From Deinococcus radiotolerans (GTDB lineage: Bacteria; Deinococcota; Deinococci; Deinococcales; Deinococcaceae): a stretch of DNA of 64,000 nucleotides. Where the stretch lies: NCBI RefSeq assembly GCF_014647435.1, contig NZ_BMPE01000001.1, positions 806,001 to 870,000 on the forward strand, in the 5' to 3' direction. How positions within the stretch are numbered: position 1 is the stretch's first letter; each line of letters opens with the position of its first letter. A program made the translations under genes and the position numbers. Shown here piece by piece: positions 10,160-21,253 of this stretch. The notes beneath the pieces are model-generated. The model was given only the letters and a program-made list of their open reading frames with translations. It did not search any database and was not told the DNA's origin.

Positions 10160-10972
10160 TCACTCTGCCGGGCGCCTTTCCAGGGCGACCTGCACCTCAG
10201 TGGGCGTGAACCCCACGCTCTCGTACAGGCGCTGCGCGTGGTAGTCCGGGTCAGCCACGATGACCAGCGTGCGGCTCCCCAGCCGCTCCCGGGCCCACTC
10301 CCCCGCGTGGTGGACCAGGGTGCCCGCCAGGCCGCGTGAGCGGGCGTCCGGGTGCGTCTCGACATTCTGGTAGCGGGCCACCCCGTCCCCCGCGTCGAAG
10401 ATCCCCAGGCCTGACAACATCTGCCCGTGGTCATCGAACGCACCGAGCATTGCCCCGTGCCCGGCGGCCTGCGCGGCGCGGTACGCGGCCAGCTTACGCG
10501 TGGCGAATTCGCGGTAGCCATGCGGCTCGTGCCCGTGCGGATCGGCGGCATTGACCGCCTCACGCAGGGCCAGGGCACTGTCCCAATCAGCGTCTGTGTC
10601 CAGCACGCGCATTGTCGCGTCGCGGTTCAGGCGGCGGGGCGGGTGGGTCCGCGCGGCGGTCAGGACCGTGTCGGCCCGCACGTCGTACCCGGCGGCCCTG
10701 AACTCATCAGCGGCCGGGCCGCTCAGGGCGGGTCCGGGCACGTCCACACCGAAGACCCGGTGCGCGGCGTGCGGGTGCTCGCGCGTGAAGGCCGCCGCCC
10801 AGGCTGAAAGGTCACCGGGGGCGGGCAGTGCGGGCATCAGCAGAAAGTTCCCCCACCAGAAGGTGGGGTTGGCGGGCGACCGGACGACCGTGCAGGTGGG
10901 GCCGCGCTGCACGGCGCTGCCCTCCTGGCGGCGCAGCGCGACGTCCGTGAAGTACGCGAGGGAACGGGACAT
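10160..10972 (-). CDS. GNAT-family N-acetyltransferase
   Basis: 270 residues. The C-terminal half has the GNAT acetyl-CoA binding region: VARYQNVETHPDARSRGLAG (motif A, RSRGLAG as the Q/RxxGxG/A loop) and ADPDYHAQRLYESVGF (motif B). The N-terminal half is less conserved and may be a degenerate second GNAT unit. Acceptor substrate unknown. TAGCCT lies seven bases before the ATG, so the mRNA is probably leaderless. Monocistronic and convergent with folD. Confidence 0.87.
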   Translation of the reverse strand: MSRSLAYFTDVALRRQEGSAVQRGPTCTVVRSPANPTFWWGNFLLMPALPAPGDLSAWAAAFTREHPHAAHRVFGVDVPGPALSGPAADEFRAAGYDVRADTVLTAARTHPPRRLNRDATMRVLDTDADWDSALALREAVNAADPHGHEPHGYREFATRKLAAYRAAQAAGHGAMLGAFDDHGQMLSGLGIFDAGDGVARYQNVETHPDARSRGLAGTLVHHAGEWARERLGSRTLVIVADPDYHAQRLYESVGFTPTEVQVALERRPAE

Positions 10973-11061
10973 GCCGCTCAGGCTAGCGGGCAGCGCGGGG
11001 CGCCGACCTCCGCCAGATGGCGTGTCCGGCCCCGCCGGGCCAGCGCCGCGTCAAGGCCGGG

Positions 11062-12396
11062 TCAGTGACAGTCGCGTCCGGTCAGGCCGCACTCGGCGCG
11101 GGGTGTGAACGGCGCGGCGGACACCGCCTGCCCGATGATCCAGGCGGTGTGCGCTGCGTCCTGCACGAGGCCAGTGTTCAGGGTGGTGTCCTGCGCGGTG
11201 TGGTAGTGGCGGTCCACACCGCGGTGCAGGAACGCGGCGGGAATGCGGACGGCCTTGAATGACGCGTGGTCGCTCAGGCCCGTGGTGCCCAGGCTGCGGC
11301 CGAAGGTCTCGCGGGTGGACTGGGCGTCGTCCCTGAACTCGCGCAGGCCGGGCCGGGCAGCGCGGATCAGGGGCAGCAGGTCCTCGGTGGCGGCCACGCC
11401 CAGCGGCTGGGCGTTCACGCCGACCATGTCGAGGTTGATCATGGCGCGGGTCTGCTCCATGGGGTAGGCGTACTGCCGCACGAACTGGCGGCTGCCGTTC
11501 AGGCCGAGTTCCTCCGCGTCGAAGAGCGCGAACCAGGCGCGTTCCGCGTCCGGGGTGCCCGCGGCGCGGCGGGCCAGGGCGAGGACGGCCAGGACGCCGC
11601 TGGCGTTGTCGTTCGCGCCGGGCGCGCCGGGCACACTGTCGAGGTGCGCGCCGTAGATAACCTGGGGCTGGCCGTCCACGCGCCGGGCCACGAGGTTGGC
11701 CGCCTGCGTTGCTTCCTCATGGGTGCGGGTGGTGAACGTGACGGTCTGCCCGACCTGCCGGCTGAGCGCGGCGCCCGCCTCGCGCGTCAGGACCAGCAGG
11801 GGCAGCGGCGTGCCCGGCGCGCGGGACAGGGCGGTCGGACGGGCGCAGTCGTCGATGATCGCCACGCCGAAGGCGCCCTGGTCGATCAGGGCGGCCGTGA
11901 ACGGGCCCCAGGGCCGCGTGGGGCAGGAGGTCACCACCAGTTTCATCTGGAGGTCCAGGCCTTCGAGTTGCGCGTCGCTGGCGTCGCCGGGCACGCGCAC
12001 CAGATCGCCCTGCTGGTCGGACCCCTGCGAGCCGTACAGCGTGCGCCCCGTCAGGTTCAGACCGTCCGGGCCGGTCACGGTGGCGCCGCCGTCCGCCCAG
12101 ACGTTCACCGGGAAGGCGTCCCGGGTCACGTGGTAGCCCAACGCCGTGAGCTGCGCCTGCGCCCAGTCCAGGGTGCGGTCATGCCCGGGGGTGCCGGGCG
12201 TGCGCGGCCCGAACGCCTTCAAGGTCGCCCAGTCTCCCGCGACGGTGCCCTGACGCGCGGCGGGCTGCACCGGTGGATTGACGGGTCGGGTGGCCCAGCC
12301 GTACCCCCACCAGGCCAGCGCCGCCACGCCAAGCGCCGGCAGGATGAGCTTCCAGGCGGGAACGGCGGGCCGGGTGGGCAGGGCGCGGGGGGACAT
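11062..12396 (-). CDS. M28-family zinc aminopeptidase, membrane-anchored
   Basis: 444 residues. An N-terminal hydrophobic helix ([20 protein letters not shown], about 16-35) should act as signal anchor. The M28 peptidase domain is in the C-terminal half: [19 protein letters not shown] carries the first zinc ligands His and Asp, [11 protein letters not shown] the catalytic Glu pair, NLDMVG another ligand region and DHASF a late Asp-His. A PA-like insert (about 110-220) precedes it, as in many M28 enzymes. It would trim N-terminal residues from extracytoplasmic peptides, fitting the proteolytic lifestyle of deinococci. The final residues include ECGLTGRDC, possibly a disulfide. Confidence 0.9.
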   Translation of the reverse strand: MSPRALPTRPAVPAWKLILPALGVAALAWWGYGWATRPVNPPVQPAARQGTVAGDWATLKAFGPRTPGTPGHDRTLDWAQAQLTALGYHVTRDAFPVNVWADGGATVTGPDGLNLTGRTLYGSQGSDQQGDLVRVPGDASDAQLEGLDLQMKLVVTSCPTRPWGPFTAALIDQGAFGVAIIDDCARPTALSRAPGTPLPLLVLTREAGAALSRQVGQTVTFTTRTHEEATQAANLVARRVDGQPQVIYGAHLDSVPGAPGANDNASGVLAVLALARRAAGTPDAERAWFALFDAEELGLNGSRQFVRQYAYPMEQTRAMINLDMVGVNAQPLGVAATEDLLPLIRAARPGLREFRDDAQSTRETFGRSLGTTGLSDHASFKAVRIPAAFLHRGVDRHYHTAQDTTLNTGLVQDAAHTAWIIGQAVSAAPFTPRAECGLTGRDCH

Positions 12397-12487
12397 ACTG
12401 CCTTCTTGATACGCCGCCGGGGCGGGCCGGGTTGCCTCAGGTGTGGGCCCGGGGCGCGGGTCACTGCATGCTTACCATGCGCCGCGC

Positions 12488-12493
12488 TAGACT
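12488..12493 (+). promoter_or_regulatory. -10 element of leaderless lepA promoter
   Basis: TAGACT ends seven bases before the GTG start of lepA, and no Shine-Dalgarno sequence intervenes. That spacing puts the transcription start on or next to the start codon. Confidence 0.5.
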
Positions 12494-12500
12494 GCGGGTT

Positions 12501-14288
<1,788 letters not shown>

Positions 14289-14305
14289 GCCGCTGAAGGC
14301 GCGCA

Positions 14306-14343
14306 GGGGAGGGTGGCCATGATGCCACCCTCCCCTCCTTTTT
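14306..14343 (+). terminator. rho-independent terminator of lepA
   Basis: GGGGAGGGTGGC, a 6-base loop, GCCACCCTCCCC, then TCCTTTTT. A perfect 12-base-pair stem 17 bases after the lepA stop. Confidence 0.9.
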
Positions 14344-14438
14344 GGCGGCCGGTCACCGGTCAGGCGGCACCGGGCGGCGGGCCCCGTGCCCCCGGGAGGG
14401 GGTGGGCCCCGCCCCCCATTACGCTGGGGGTGGGGGAT

Positions 14439-14463
14439 TGACAGGCGCGTGATGGTTCTGTCA
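14439..14463. promoter_or_regulatory. inverted repeat upstream of two-component operon
   Basis: TGACAG at 14439-14444 and CTGTCA at 14458-14463, separated by 13 bases, lie just upstream of the TACCCT -10 element (14476-14481) of the histidine kinase gene. This is a plausible operator, for example for autoregulation by the encoded response regulator. Confidence 0.35.
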
Positions 14464-14488
14464 GAGGGGGGCCCTTACCCTGGGGGCC

Positions 14489-15556
14489 ATGAGCACCGGG
14501 TCACCTCTGACCGCGCCCCGCTCCCTCCGGGGCCTGCGGGTGCGGACGACCCTGCGCGCGCAGTTCACCACCGTGATCTTCCTGCTGGCGTTCCTGCCGA
14601 ACATCGTCATGACCCTGATGGCTCAGCCGGCCCTGCCCAGCGTGCAGATCTTCGCGTGGATGGTGCTGGTCGGCGCGACGTGCGGACTGGTGGGCTTCGT
14701 GCTCAGCGGGGCGCTGCTCACGTCCGTCAGTCGCCTGCGGGCCGAGGTGATGAGCGGGCAGTTCGGTGAGGCCCACCGGGACGACCCCACCGAGATTGTG
14801 TCGCTGCGCGCGGCCTTCACGGACCTGCTGGGCCGCCTGAGCACCGAGCAGGCGCGCCGCAACGCGTTCATGGCGACGCTGGTGCATGACCTGAAAACCC
14901 CCCTGATTGCCACGGGGCACCTCACGAAGATCATCACGACCCTGCCCGTCCCGGAGGACGAGCGCCGCATGATGGGCGAGCAGATCCAGGCGGAAACGGC
15001 GCGGCTGCTGGGGCTGGTGCAGCAGATGGCTGACGCGCACCGCTTCGAGCAGGAGCACGTGCAGGTCCGCGTCGCCCCGACCGACCTGCGCACCCTGCTG
15101 GACGAGGTGGCAGGCCGCGTGGACGCCCAGGCGCAGGAACGCGGCGTGCAGATCAGCGTCCACGGGCGTGGCATGGCCGCCGCCGACGCGCCAATCCTGG
15201 AGCGCGCCGTGCTGAATCTGGTGGTGAACGCGCTGCGGTACGCCCGCTCCCAGGTGACCCTGGCGGTCACGCCGTCCGGCCTGACCGTCACCGACGACGG
15301 CCCGGGCCTGCCCGCCCCACTCGATGACCTGGCCCAGCCGTTCAACGCGCAGCCCACCACCATCGCCGGGAAGCAGTACACGGCCGGCACGGCGGGGCTG
15401 GGGCTGTTCATCGTGCGCCGAATTGCGCAGGCGCACGGCGGGGACCTGCAATACGACCGCGTGCCCACCCCGCCTCCTGAGCCCCCTGACCCGCCTGACC
15501 TGCACCCATCCATCCTGACGCGCTTTACTCTGTCCCTCCCGGAGGTTCAACCATGA
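14489..15556 (+). CDS. sensor histidine kinase
   Basis: 355 residues. Two membrane segments near the N-terminus (about 33-55 and 60-85) with almost no external loop, a short HAMP-like linker, then a HisKA dimerisation domain with HDLKTPLIATGHL (phosphoacceptor His near residue 138), and an HATPase domain with N-box NLVVNALRYA, G1 DDGPGLP and G2 GTAGLGLFIV. The lack of a sensor domain suggests it detects a membrane-linked signal. The stop overlaps the response regulator start by four bases. TACCCT lies seven bases before the ATG. Confidence 0.93.
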   Translation: MSTGSPLTAPRSLRGLRVRTTLRAQFTTVIFLLAFLPNIVMTLMAQPALPSVQIFAWMVLVGATCGLVGFVLSGALLTSVSRLRAEVMSGQFGEAHRDDPTEIVSLRAAFTDLLGRLSTEQARRNAFMATLVHDLKTPLIATGHLTKIITTLPVPEDERRMMGEQIQAETARLLGLVQQMADAHRFEQEHVQVRVAPTDLRTLLDEVAGRVDAQAQERGVQISVHGRGMAAADAPILERAVLNLVVNALRYARSQVTLAVTPSGLTVTDDGPGLPAPLDDLAQPFNAQPTTIAGKQYTAGTAGLGLFIVRRIAQAHGGDLQYDRVPTPPPEPPDPPDLHPSILTRFTLSLPEVQP

Positions 15557-16137
15557 GACTAGTCATCGCCGACGACCACCCCCTCTTCCGCATGGGCCTG
15601 AAGTACGCCCTGATTCACCAGGGGTTCGACGTGGTCGCCGAGGCCAGCGACGGCCTGGCCGCCCTGGAAGCCTGCCGGGCGCTGCAACCCGACGCGGCGC
15701 TGCTGGACGTGAAGATGCCCGGCATGACCGGCATTGAGGTCTGCGAGCGCCTGCGGCAGAGCAACCCGCGCGTGGTGAGCGTCCTGATCACGACGTTCGC
15801 CGAGCCGGCCATCGTGCAGGCCGCCCGCGCCGCCGGAGCGCGCGGTTACGTCAGCAAGGAAACCGACCCGGAGAGTCTCGCGCGGCAGCTGCGGGACATC
15901 GTCGCGAACCCCGAGATTGACCGGCTGCCGCACGTGGACGTGCCGCGCCTGACGCCCCGCGAATCCGAGGTGCTGCCGCTGCTGGCCCAGGGCTACAGCA
16001 ACAAGGAAATTGCGAAGAACCTGGGCGTCAGCCCCGACACGGTCAAGGATCACCTGGCGCGTCTGTACGCGAAGCTGGACGCCGGGGACCGGACCGAGGC
16101 CGTCAGCCGCGCCCGTAGCATCGGCCTGCTGCACTAG
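15553..16137 (+). CDS. NarL/LuxR-type response regulator
   Basis: 194 residues: an N-terminal receiver domain (1-120) with the acidic pair DDHP, phosphoacceptor Asp in LLDVKMPGMTG, and the conserved Lys in GYVSKET; a C-terminal LuxR-type helix-turn-helix (about 133-194) with LTPRESEVLPLLAQGYSNKE. It is translationally coupled to the upstream kinase, its obvious partner. The kinase uses a HisKA domain, whereas NarL-type regulators usually pair with HisKA_3 kinases, so the pairing is slightly unusual. Confidence 0.94.
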   Translation: MRLVIADDHPLFRMGLKYALIHQGFDVVAEASDGLAALEACRALQPDAALLDVKMPGMTGIEVCERLRQSNPRVVSVLITTFAEPAIVQAARAAGARGYVSKETDPESLARQLRDIVANPEIDRLPHVDVPRLTPRESEVLPLLAQGYSNKEIAKNLGVSPDTVKDHLARLYAKLDAGDRTEAVSRARSIGLLH

Positions 16138-16149
16138 GCCGCCCCCTCT

Positions 16150-16194
16150 GCGCGCCGCCCCTCCCCCACCGGGGGCGCGGGGCGGCGCGCTTCA
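16150..16194 (+). terminator. terminator hairpin after two-component operon
   Basis: GCGCGCCGCCCC at 16150-16161 pairs with GGGGCGGCGCGC at 16179-16190, followed by TTC. Very stable stem but a poor U-tract. Confidence 0.55.
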
Positions 16195-16236
16195 TGTGCG
16201 GCAGATGGCGGGCTGAGCGGCGCCTACACTTGCGGG

Positions 16237-16740
16237 GTGAAGATCCTGAATTCCCTCCTGGTGGCCGCGTTCCTGTCGGGTGCGGCCGCCGCCCAGTCGA
16301 CTGCCACTCAGACTCCATCCACCGACCTTCCGCGTGGGACGACCGTGTGGGTGAACACCGGCACGGAGATCATCCTGCTGCCCGCACTGGGGCTGTCCGT
16401 GAGTGTCCCGGTTGGGAGCGTGGACGTGCGCGGCAGCGTGGGCACCATGTTCCTCCCGTTCGCCGCTGACGGTGTGAATGGGCCGACCAGCCTGCCCGTT
16501 TTTGCCAGTGTGGACGCGCTGCTCAACTTTCCACAGGGGCCCGTGAACGTCTACGCGGGCCCGGGCATTGGGACCGTCAGTGGCCAGGCGCTGCTGCTCA
16601 ATGCCACGGCGGGTGTGCGGGGCGAGTTCCGTCAGAGCCAGCTGGGCTGGTTCTCTGAGGCGAAACTGCGTGGGTACGTCATGGACGGCAGTTCCGTGAT
16701 CCTGCCGGGTCTGCACCTGGGCGTGACGTACCGCTTCTAA
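16237..16740 (+). CDS. small exported protein, outer-membrane beta-barrel-like
   Basis: 167 residues from a GTG start, with a signal peptide (MKILNSLLVAAFLSGAAAA). The mature part alternates polar and hydrophobic residues with repeated Gly and ends VTYRF, the terminal-Phe pattern of small outer-membrane barrels. No catalytic motif. TACACT at 16225-16230 is six bases before the GTG, supporting both the start and a leaderless mRNA. Function unknown; another exported beta-rich protein is possible. Confidence 0.6.
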   Translation: MKILNSLLVAAFLSGAAAAQSTATQTPSTDLPRGTTVWVNTGTEIILLPALGLSVSVPVGSVDVRGSVGTMFLPFAADGVNGPTSLPVFASVDALLNFPQGPVNVYAGPGIGTVSGQALLLNATAGVRGEFRQSQLGWFSEAKLRGYVMDGSSVILPGLHLGVTYRF

Positions 16741-16784
16741 ACCTCTCGCGTGTCCTGGGGTGGGCCGCCTGTACCCTGCGGGGT

Positions 16785-17951
16785 ATGAGCGGCCCTTTTC
16801 TGCTGTCCGAACGTGCCCTGAGCCTCAAGCCTTCCGCGACGGTCGCGGTGACCAGCCGCGCGCTGGCGTTGCGGCGGCAGGGGGTGGACGTGATCAGCAT
16901 GAGCGTGGGCGAGCCGGACTTCGATACGCCGGAGCACGTGAAGGCGGCGGCCATCGCGGCCATTGAATCCGGGAAGACGAAGTACACGGCCGTGAACGGC
17001 ATTCCGGAGTTGCGTGAGGCGATCAGCGCGAAGTTCGCCCGGGAGAACGGCCTGAGCTACGCGCCGGACGCGGTGACGGTCACGAGCGGCGGGAAGCAGG
17101 CGCTATTCAACGCGTTCTTCGCGCTGCTGAATCCCGGGGATGAGGTGCTAATCCCGGCGCCGTACTGGGTGAGCTACCCGGAGATGGTGGCGCTGACGGG
17201 CGCGGTGCCGGTCGCGGTGCCGACCTCGCCGGAGTCGGGCTTCGTGCTTGATCCGGGGGAACTGGAGGCGCGCGTGACGCCCCGGACGCGGATGATCGTG
17301 CTGAACAGCCCGGGCAACCCGACGGGCGCGGTGTTTCCGCCGGAGGTGCTGCGCGCGGTGGCAGCGGTGGCGCAGAGACACAACCTCGTGATCGTGACAG
17401 ACGAGATGTACGAGCATCTGGTGTACGACGCCGAGCAGGTCAGTATCGGCACCTTCGCGCCGGAGCACACGCTGACGGTCAACGGGGCGAGCAAGGCGTA
17501 CGCGATGACCGGGTGGCGCATCGGGTACGCGGGCGGCCCGAAGGGCGTAATCGCCGCGATGAACGCGCTGCAGTCGCAGAGTACGAGCAACGCGAGCAGC
17601 GTGTCGCAGTACGCGACGCTGGCGGCCCTGTCGGATCACGCGCACACGGCGGCGTTCGTGGACATGGCCCGCGCGGCGTACCGTAAGCGGCGCGACCGGA
17701 TTGTGGCGGGCCTGAACGCGCTGGGGCTGCGTACACCCACGCCGGAGGGCGCGTTCTACGTCATGGCGGACACGACGCCCATCCACCCCGATGAACTGGA
17801 GGCCGCGCGGCGCATCCTGGATGACGCGCGGGTGGCGGTCGTGCCGGGCACGGATTTTGCGGCGCCCAGGCAGGTGCGCCTGAGTTACGCGACGAGCATG
17901 GCGAACATTGAGGAGGTCCTGAGCCGTATCGGTGGGCTGCTGAACAGCTGA
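16785..17951 (+). CDS. class I/II PLP-dependent aminotransferase (aspartate-aminotransferase-like)
   Basis: 388 residues with the complete fold-type I layout: SVGEPDFDTPEHVK near the N-terminus, VTSGGKQALFNA, NSPGNPTGAVF, TDEMYEHLVYD, the PLP Lys in NGASKAYAMTGWRIG, and the late Arg in RQVRLSYATS. It is closest in style to the bacterial 1b aspartate aminotransferases, which exchange amino groups between aspartate (some also prephenate) and 2-oxoglutarate. TACCCT lies seven bases before the ATG. No operon partner. Confidence 0.93.
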   Translation: MSGPFLLSERALSLKPSATVAVTSRALALRRQGVDVISMSVGEPDFDTPEHVKAAAIAAIESGKTKYTAVNGIPELREAISAKFARENGLSYAPDAVTVTSGGKQALFNAFFALLNPGDEVLIPAPYWVSYPEMVALTGAVPVAVPTSPESGFVLDPGELEARVTPRTRMIVLNSPGNPTGAVFPPEVLRAVAAVAQRHNLVIVTDEMYEHLVYDAEQVSIGTFAPEHTLTVNGASKAYAMTGWRIGYAGGPKGVIAAMNALQSQSTSNASSVSQYATLAALSDHAHTAAFVDMARAAYRKRRDRIVAGLNALGLRTPTPEGAFYVMADTTPIHPDELEAARRILDDARVAVVPGTDFAAPRQVRLSYATSMANIEEVLSRIGGLLNS

Positions 17952-17976
17952 GTCGTGCGGGTGCGGATCCTCCACG

Positions 17977-17995
17977 ATGAAGCTTCCATGAAGCT
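17977..17995. promoter_or_regulatory. direct repeat upstream of uvrA-like gene
   Basis: ATGAAGCT occurs twice (17977-17984 and 17988-17995), 11 bases apart start to start, 60-80 bases before the uvrA-like start. An 11-base period places both copies on one DNA face, as for winged-helix regulator sites. Candidate operator only. Confidence 0.35.
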
Positions 17996-18054
17996 CTCCC
18001 GTGGGGGATCTTCACATGTTGCTCAGAGACGCTGGAGGTCAAGGAGGAACATCC

Positions 18055-20289
18055 ATGACCGACCGGGCTTTCATTGAGGTGCGCGGCGCGCGCGAACACA
18101 ACCTGAGGAACGTCTCGCTGGACATTCCCAAGCGGCAGCTGACCGTCTTCACGGGCGTGTCCGGCTCCGGGAAGTCCTCACTGGTGTTCGACACGCTGGC
18201 CGCCGAGGCGCAGCGGCAGCTGAACGAGACCTTCACCGCGTTCGTGCAGGGTTTCCTGCCGCACTACGGGCAGCCGGACGTGGACCGCGTCGCGAACCTG
18301 AACGCCCCGGTGGTCATCAACCAGAAGCGGGTGGGGGGCGGGGCGCGCTCGACGGTGGGCACGTACACGGACATCGCCGCGCCGCTGCGGGTGCTGTTCT
18401 CCCGCGAGGGGCAGCCGTCGGCGGGCCCGGCGTTCGCGTACTCGTTCAACACGCCGCAGGGTATGTGCCCCGAGTGCGCAGGTATCGGCCGCACCACCCA
18501 GCTTGACCTGGACCGCCTGCTGGACCGCACCCTCTCGCTGAACGGCGGAGCGATCCAGCACCCGGATTTCAAACCTGGGAAGTGGCTGTGGAAGACGTAC
18601 GCCCTGAGTGGTCTGTTCGACCTGGACCAGCCCGTCCAGGCGTACAGCGACCACGACCTGCACCTGCTGCTGCATGGGCGGGACCTGAAGGTGTCACTGG
18701 GTGAGATCAACATGACCTACGAGGGACTGGTGGACCGCTTCGAGCGGATGTACCTGAAGAAGGACGCGGCGGCCATGTCCGACCGGGGCCGCGCGGTGTT
18801 CGAGCAGTTCGTGACGAGCTGCACCTGTCCGGTCTGTCATGGGGCCCGCCTGAACGCGGCGGCGCTGGCCTCGCGGATCGAGGGGCGCAACATCGCGGAA
18901 CTGGCGGATCTGGAGGCCACCGAGCTGCTGGCCTTCCTGCGCGGCCTGAGCGACCCGGCGGCGGCGCGGGTGGCGGGGCACCTCGCGCAGCGGCTGTCGC
19001 ACCTCGTGGAGATCGGGCTGGGGTACCTGAGCCTGAGCCGCGAGACGGCCACGCTGTCCGGCGGCGAGGGCCAGCGCCTGAAGCTGGTGCGGCACCTGGG
19101 CAACAGCCTCACCGACATGCTGTACATCCTGGACGAGCCCAGCGTGGGCCTGCACGCACGGGACGTGTCGCGCCTGACCGGCCTGCTGGGCGCGCTGCGC
19201 GACAAGGGCAACACGGTGCTCGTCGTGGAGCACGACCCGGACGTGATCCTGGCAGCCGATCACGTGGTGGACCTGGGCCCCGGGGCAGGCGCGCGGGGCG
19301 GCGAGGTGATGTTCCAGGGTCCGGTCGCGGCGCTGCTGGTGGCCGACACCCTGACCGGGCGGCATCTGGGGCAGCCGCTGCCGCTGAAGGCGCAGGTGCG
19401 CGCCCCGACCGGGTGGCTGCAGGTGAGGGGCGCGCGCCTGCACAACCTCAAGGACGTGACCGTGGACATCCCCACCGGTGTGCTGACCGTCGTGACCGGC
19501 GTGGCCGGGTCGGGCAAGAGCACCCTCATTCACGACGTGTTCCTGCCGCTGCACCCGGACGCCGTGGTCGTGGATCAGTCGCGCGTGACCACGAACAGCC
19601 GCTCGGCGCCCGCCACCTACACCGGGATCATGGACCCGATCCGCAAGGCGTTCGCGAAGGCCAGCGGGCAGAGTCCGTCACTGTTCAGCTTCAACTCGGA
19701 AGGCAGCTGCCCGAACTGCGCGGGGCTGGGCGTCGTGTACACGGACCTGGCGTTCATGGAGGGCATCTCGTCGGTGTGCGAGGTCTGCGAGGGCCAGCGG
19801 TTCCGCCCGGACGTGCTGCGCCATCAGCTGCGCGGCCAGTCGATCAGTGACGTGCTGAACATGACCGCCGGGGACGCCCTGGCCTTCTTCACCGAGAAAC
19901 CCGTGCGGGCCGTGTTGCAGGCCATGACGGACGTGGGCCTGGGCTACCTGACGCTGGGGCAGCCGCTGAGCACCGTGTCGGGCGGCGAGGCGCAGCGCCT
20001 GAAACTCGCGACTGAACTGCACAAGAAGGGCAGCGTGTACGTCATGGATGAACCCACCACGGGCCTGCACCTGAGCGATATCGGGCTGCTGCTGGGCATC
20101 ATTGACCGGCTGGTGGACGGTGGGAACACCGTGATCCTGATCGAGCATCAGCTGGACGTGATCCGGCAGGCGGACTGGCTGATCGACCTGGGCCCGGAAG
20201 GCGGACGCGCAGGCGGCGAGGTGCTGTACAGCGGCCCCCCGGCCGGGCTGCGCGGCGTGGAGCGCTCGGTCACGGCGCGCTACCTCTGA
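18055..20289 (+). CDS. short UvrA-family ABC ATPase (DrrC-like)
   Basis: 744 residues versus about 940-950 for housekeeping UvrA. Two ABC modules are intact: Walker A TGVSGSGKSSL (about 32-42), signature LSGGEGQRLKL and Walker B YILDEPSVGLH in the first; TGVAGSGKSTL, VSGGEAQRLKLA and YVMDEPTTGLH in the second. Cys pairs CPECAGIG, CTCPVCHG, CPNCAGLG and CEVCEG remain as zinc-site candidates, but the region where UvrA carries its UvrB-binding and insertion domains is short. This matches UvrA-like drug-resistance proteins such as DrrC rather than the repair enzyme. Start chosen at ATG 18055 because AAGGAGGA lies six bases upstream; an in-frame ATG at 18016 is weaker. Confidence 0.88.
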   Translation: MTDRAFIEVRGAREHNLRNVSLDIPKRQLTVFTGVSGSGKSSLVFDTLAAEAQRQLNETFTAFVQGFLPHYGQPDVDRVANLNAPVVINQKRVGGGARSTVGTYTDIAAPLRVLFSREGQPSAGPAFAYSFNTPQGMCPECAGIGRTTQLDLDRLLDRTLSLNGGAIQHPDFKPGKWLWKTYALSGLFDLDQPVQAYSDHDLHLLLHGRDLKVSLGEINMTYEGLVDRFERMYLKKDAAAMSDRGRAVFEQFVTSCTCPVCHGARLNAAALASRIEGRNIAELADLEATELLAFLRGLSDPAAARVAGHLAQRLSHLVEIGLGYLSLSRETATLSGGEGQRLKLVRHLGNSLTDMLYILDEPSVGLHARDVSRLTGLLGALRDKGNTVLVVEHDPDVILAADHVVDLGPGAGARGGEVMFQGPVAALLVADTLTGRHLGQPLPLKAQVRAPTGWLQVRGARLHNLKDVTVDIPTGVLTVVTGVAGSGKSTLIHDVFLPLHPDAVVVDQSRVTTNSRSAPATYTGIMDPIRKAFAKASGQSPSLFSFNSEGSCPNCAGLGVVYTDLAFMEGISSVCEVCEGQRFRPDVLRHQLRGQSISDVLNMTAGDALAFFTEKPVRAVLQAMTDVGLGYLTLGQPLSTVSGGEAQRLKLATELHKKGSVYVMDEPTTGLHLSDIGLLLGIIDRLVDGGNTVILIEHQLDVIRQADWLIDLGPEGGRAGGEVLYSGPPAGLRGVERSVTARYL

Positions 20290-20345
20290 TCCAGACGCTG
20301 GCCACCGGGAACCCGGGCGCGCGGGGCGTCGTACTGTGGCTTCGT

Positions 20346-21116
<771 letters not shown>

Positions 21117-21253
21117 AGAAGCGCAGGCCGCCTGAGCGGGCCGGTCAGGGCGGGGGCTGCGGCTCTCGCCCCTTGCCTTGACTACCCCAGTCCGGCCCAC
21201 CCCGCTGGTGGCCCCCGACATACGGCAGGCCGCGCGGGCTACACTCGCCCGCG

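Noticed and set aside
14394..14438. G-quadruplex before the histidine kinase gene
   Set aside because: Several G-runs occur, but a 19-base loop separates them, so it does not fit the usual G4 pattern.
18001..18054. Earlier starts (18001, 18016) for the uvrA-like gene
   Set aside because: The ATG at 18055 has a near-perfect AAGGAGGA six bases upstream and begins the conserved sequence; the extension overlaps likely promoter DNA.
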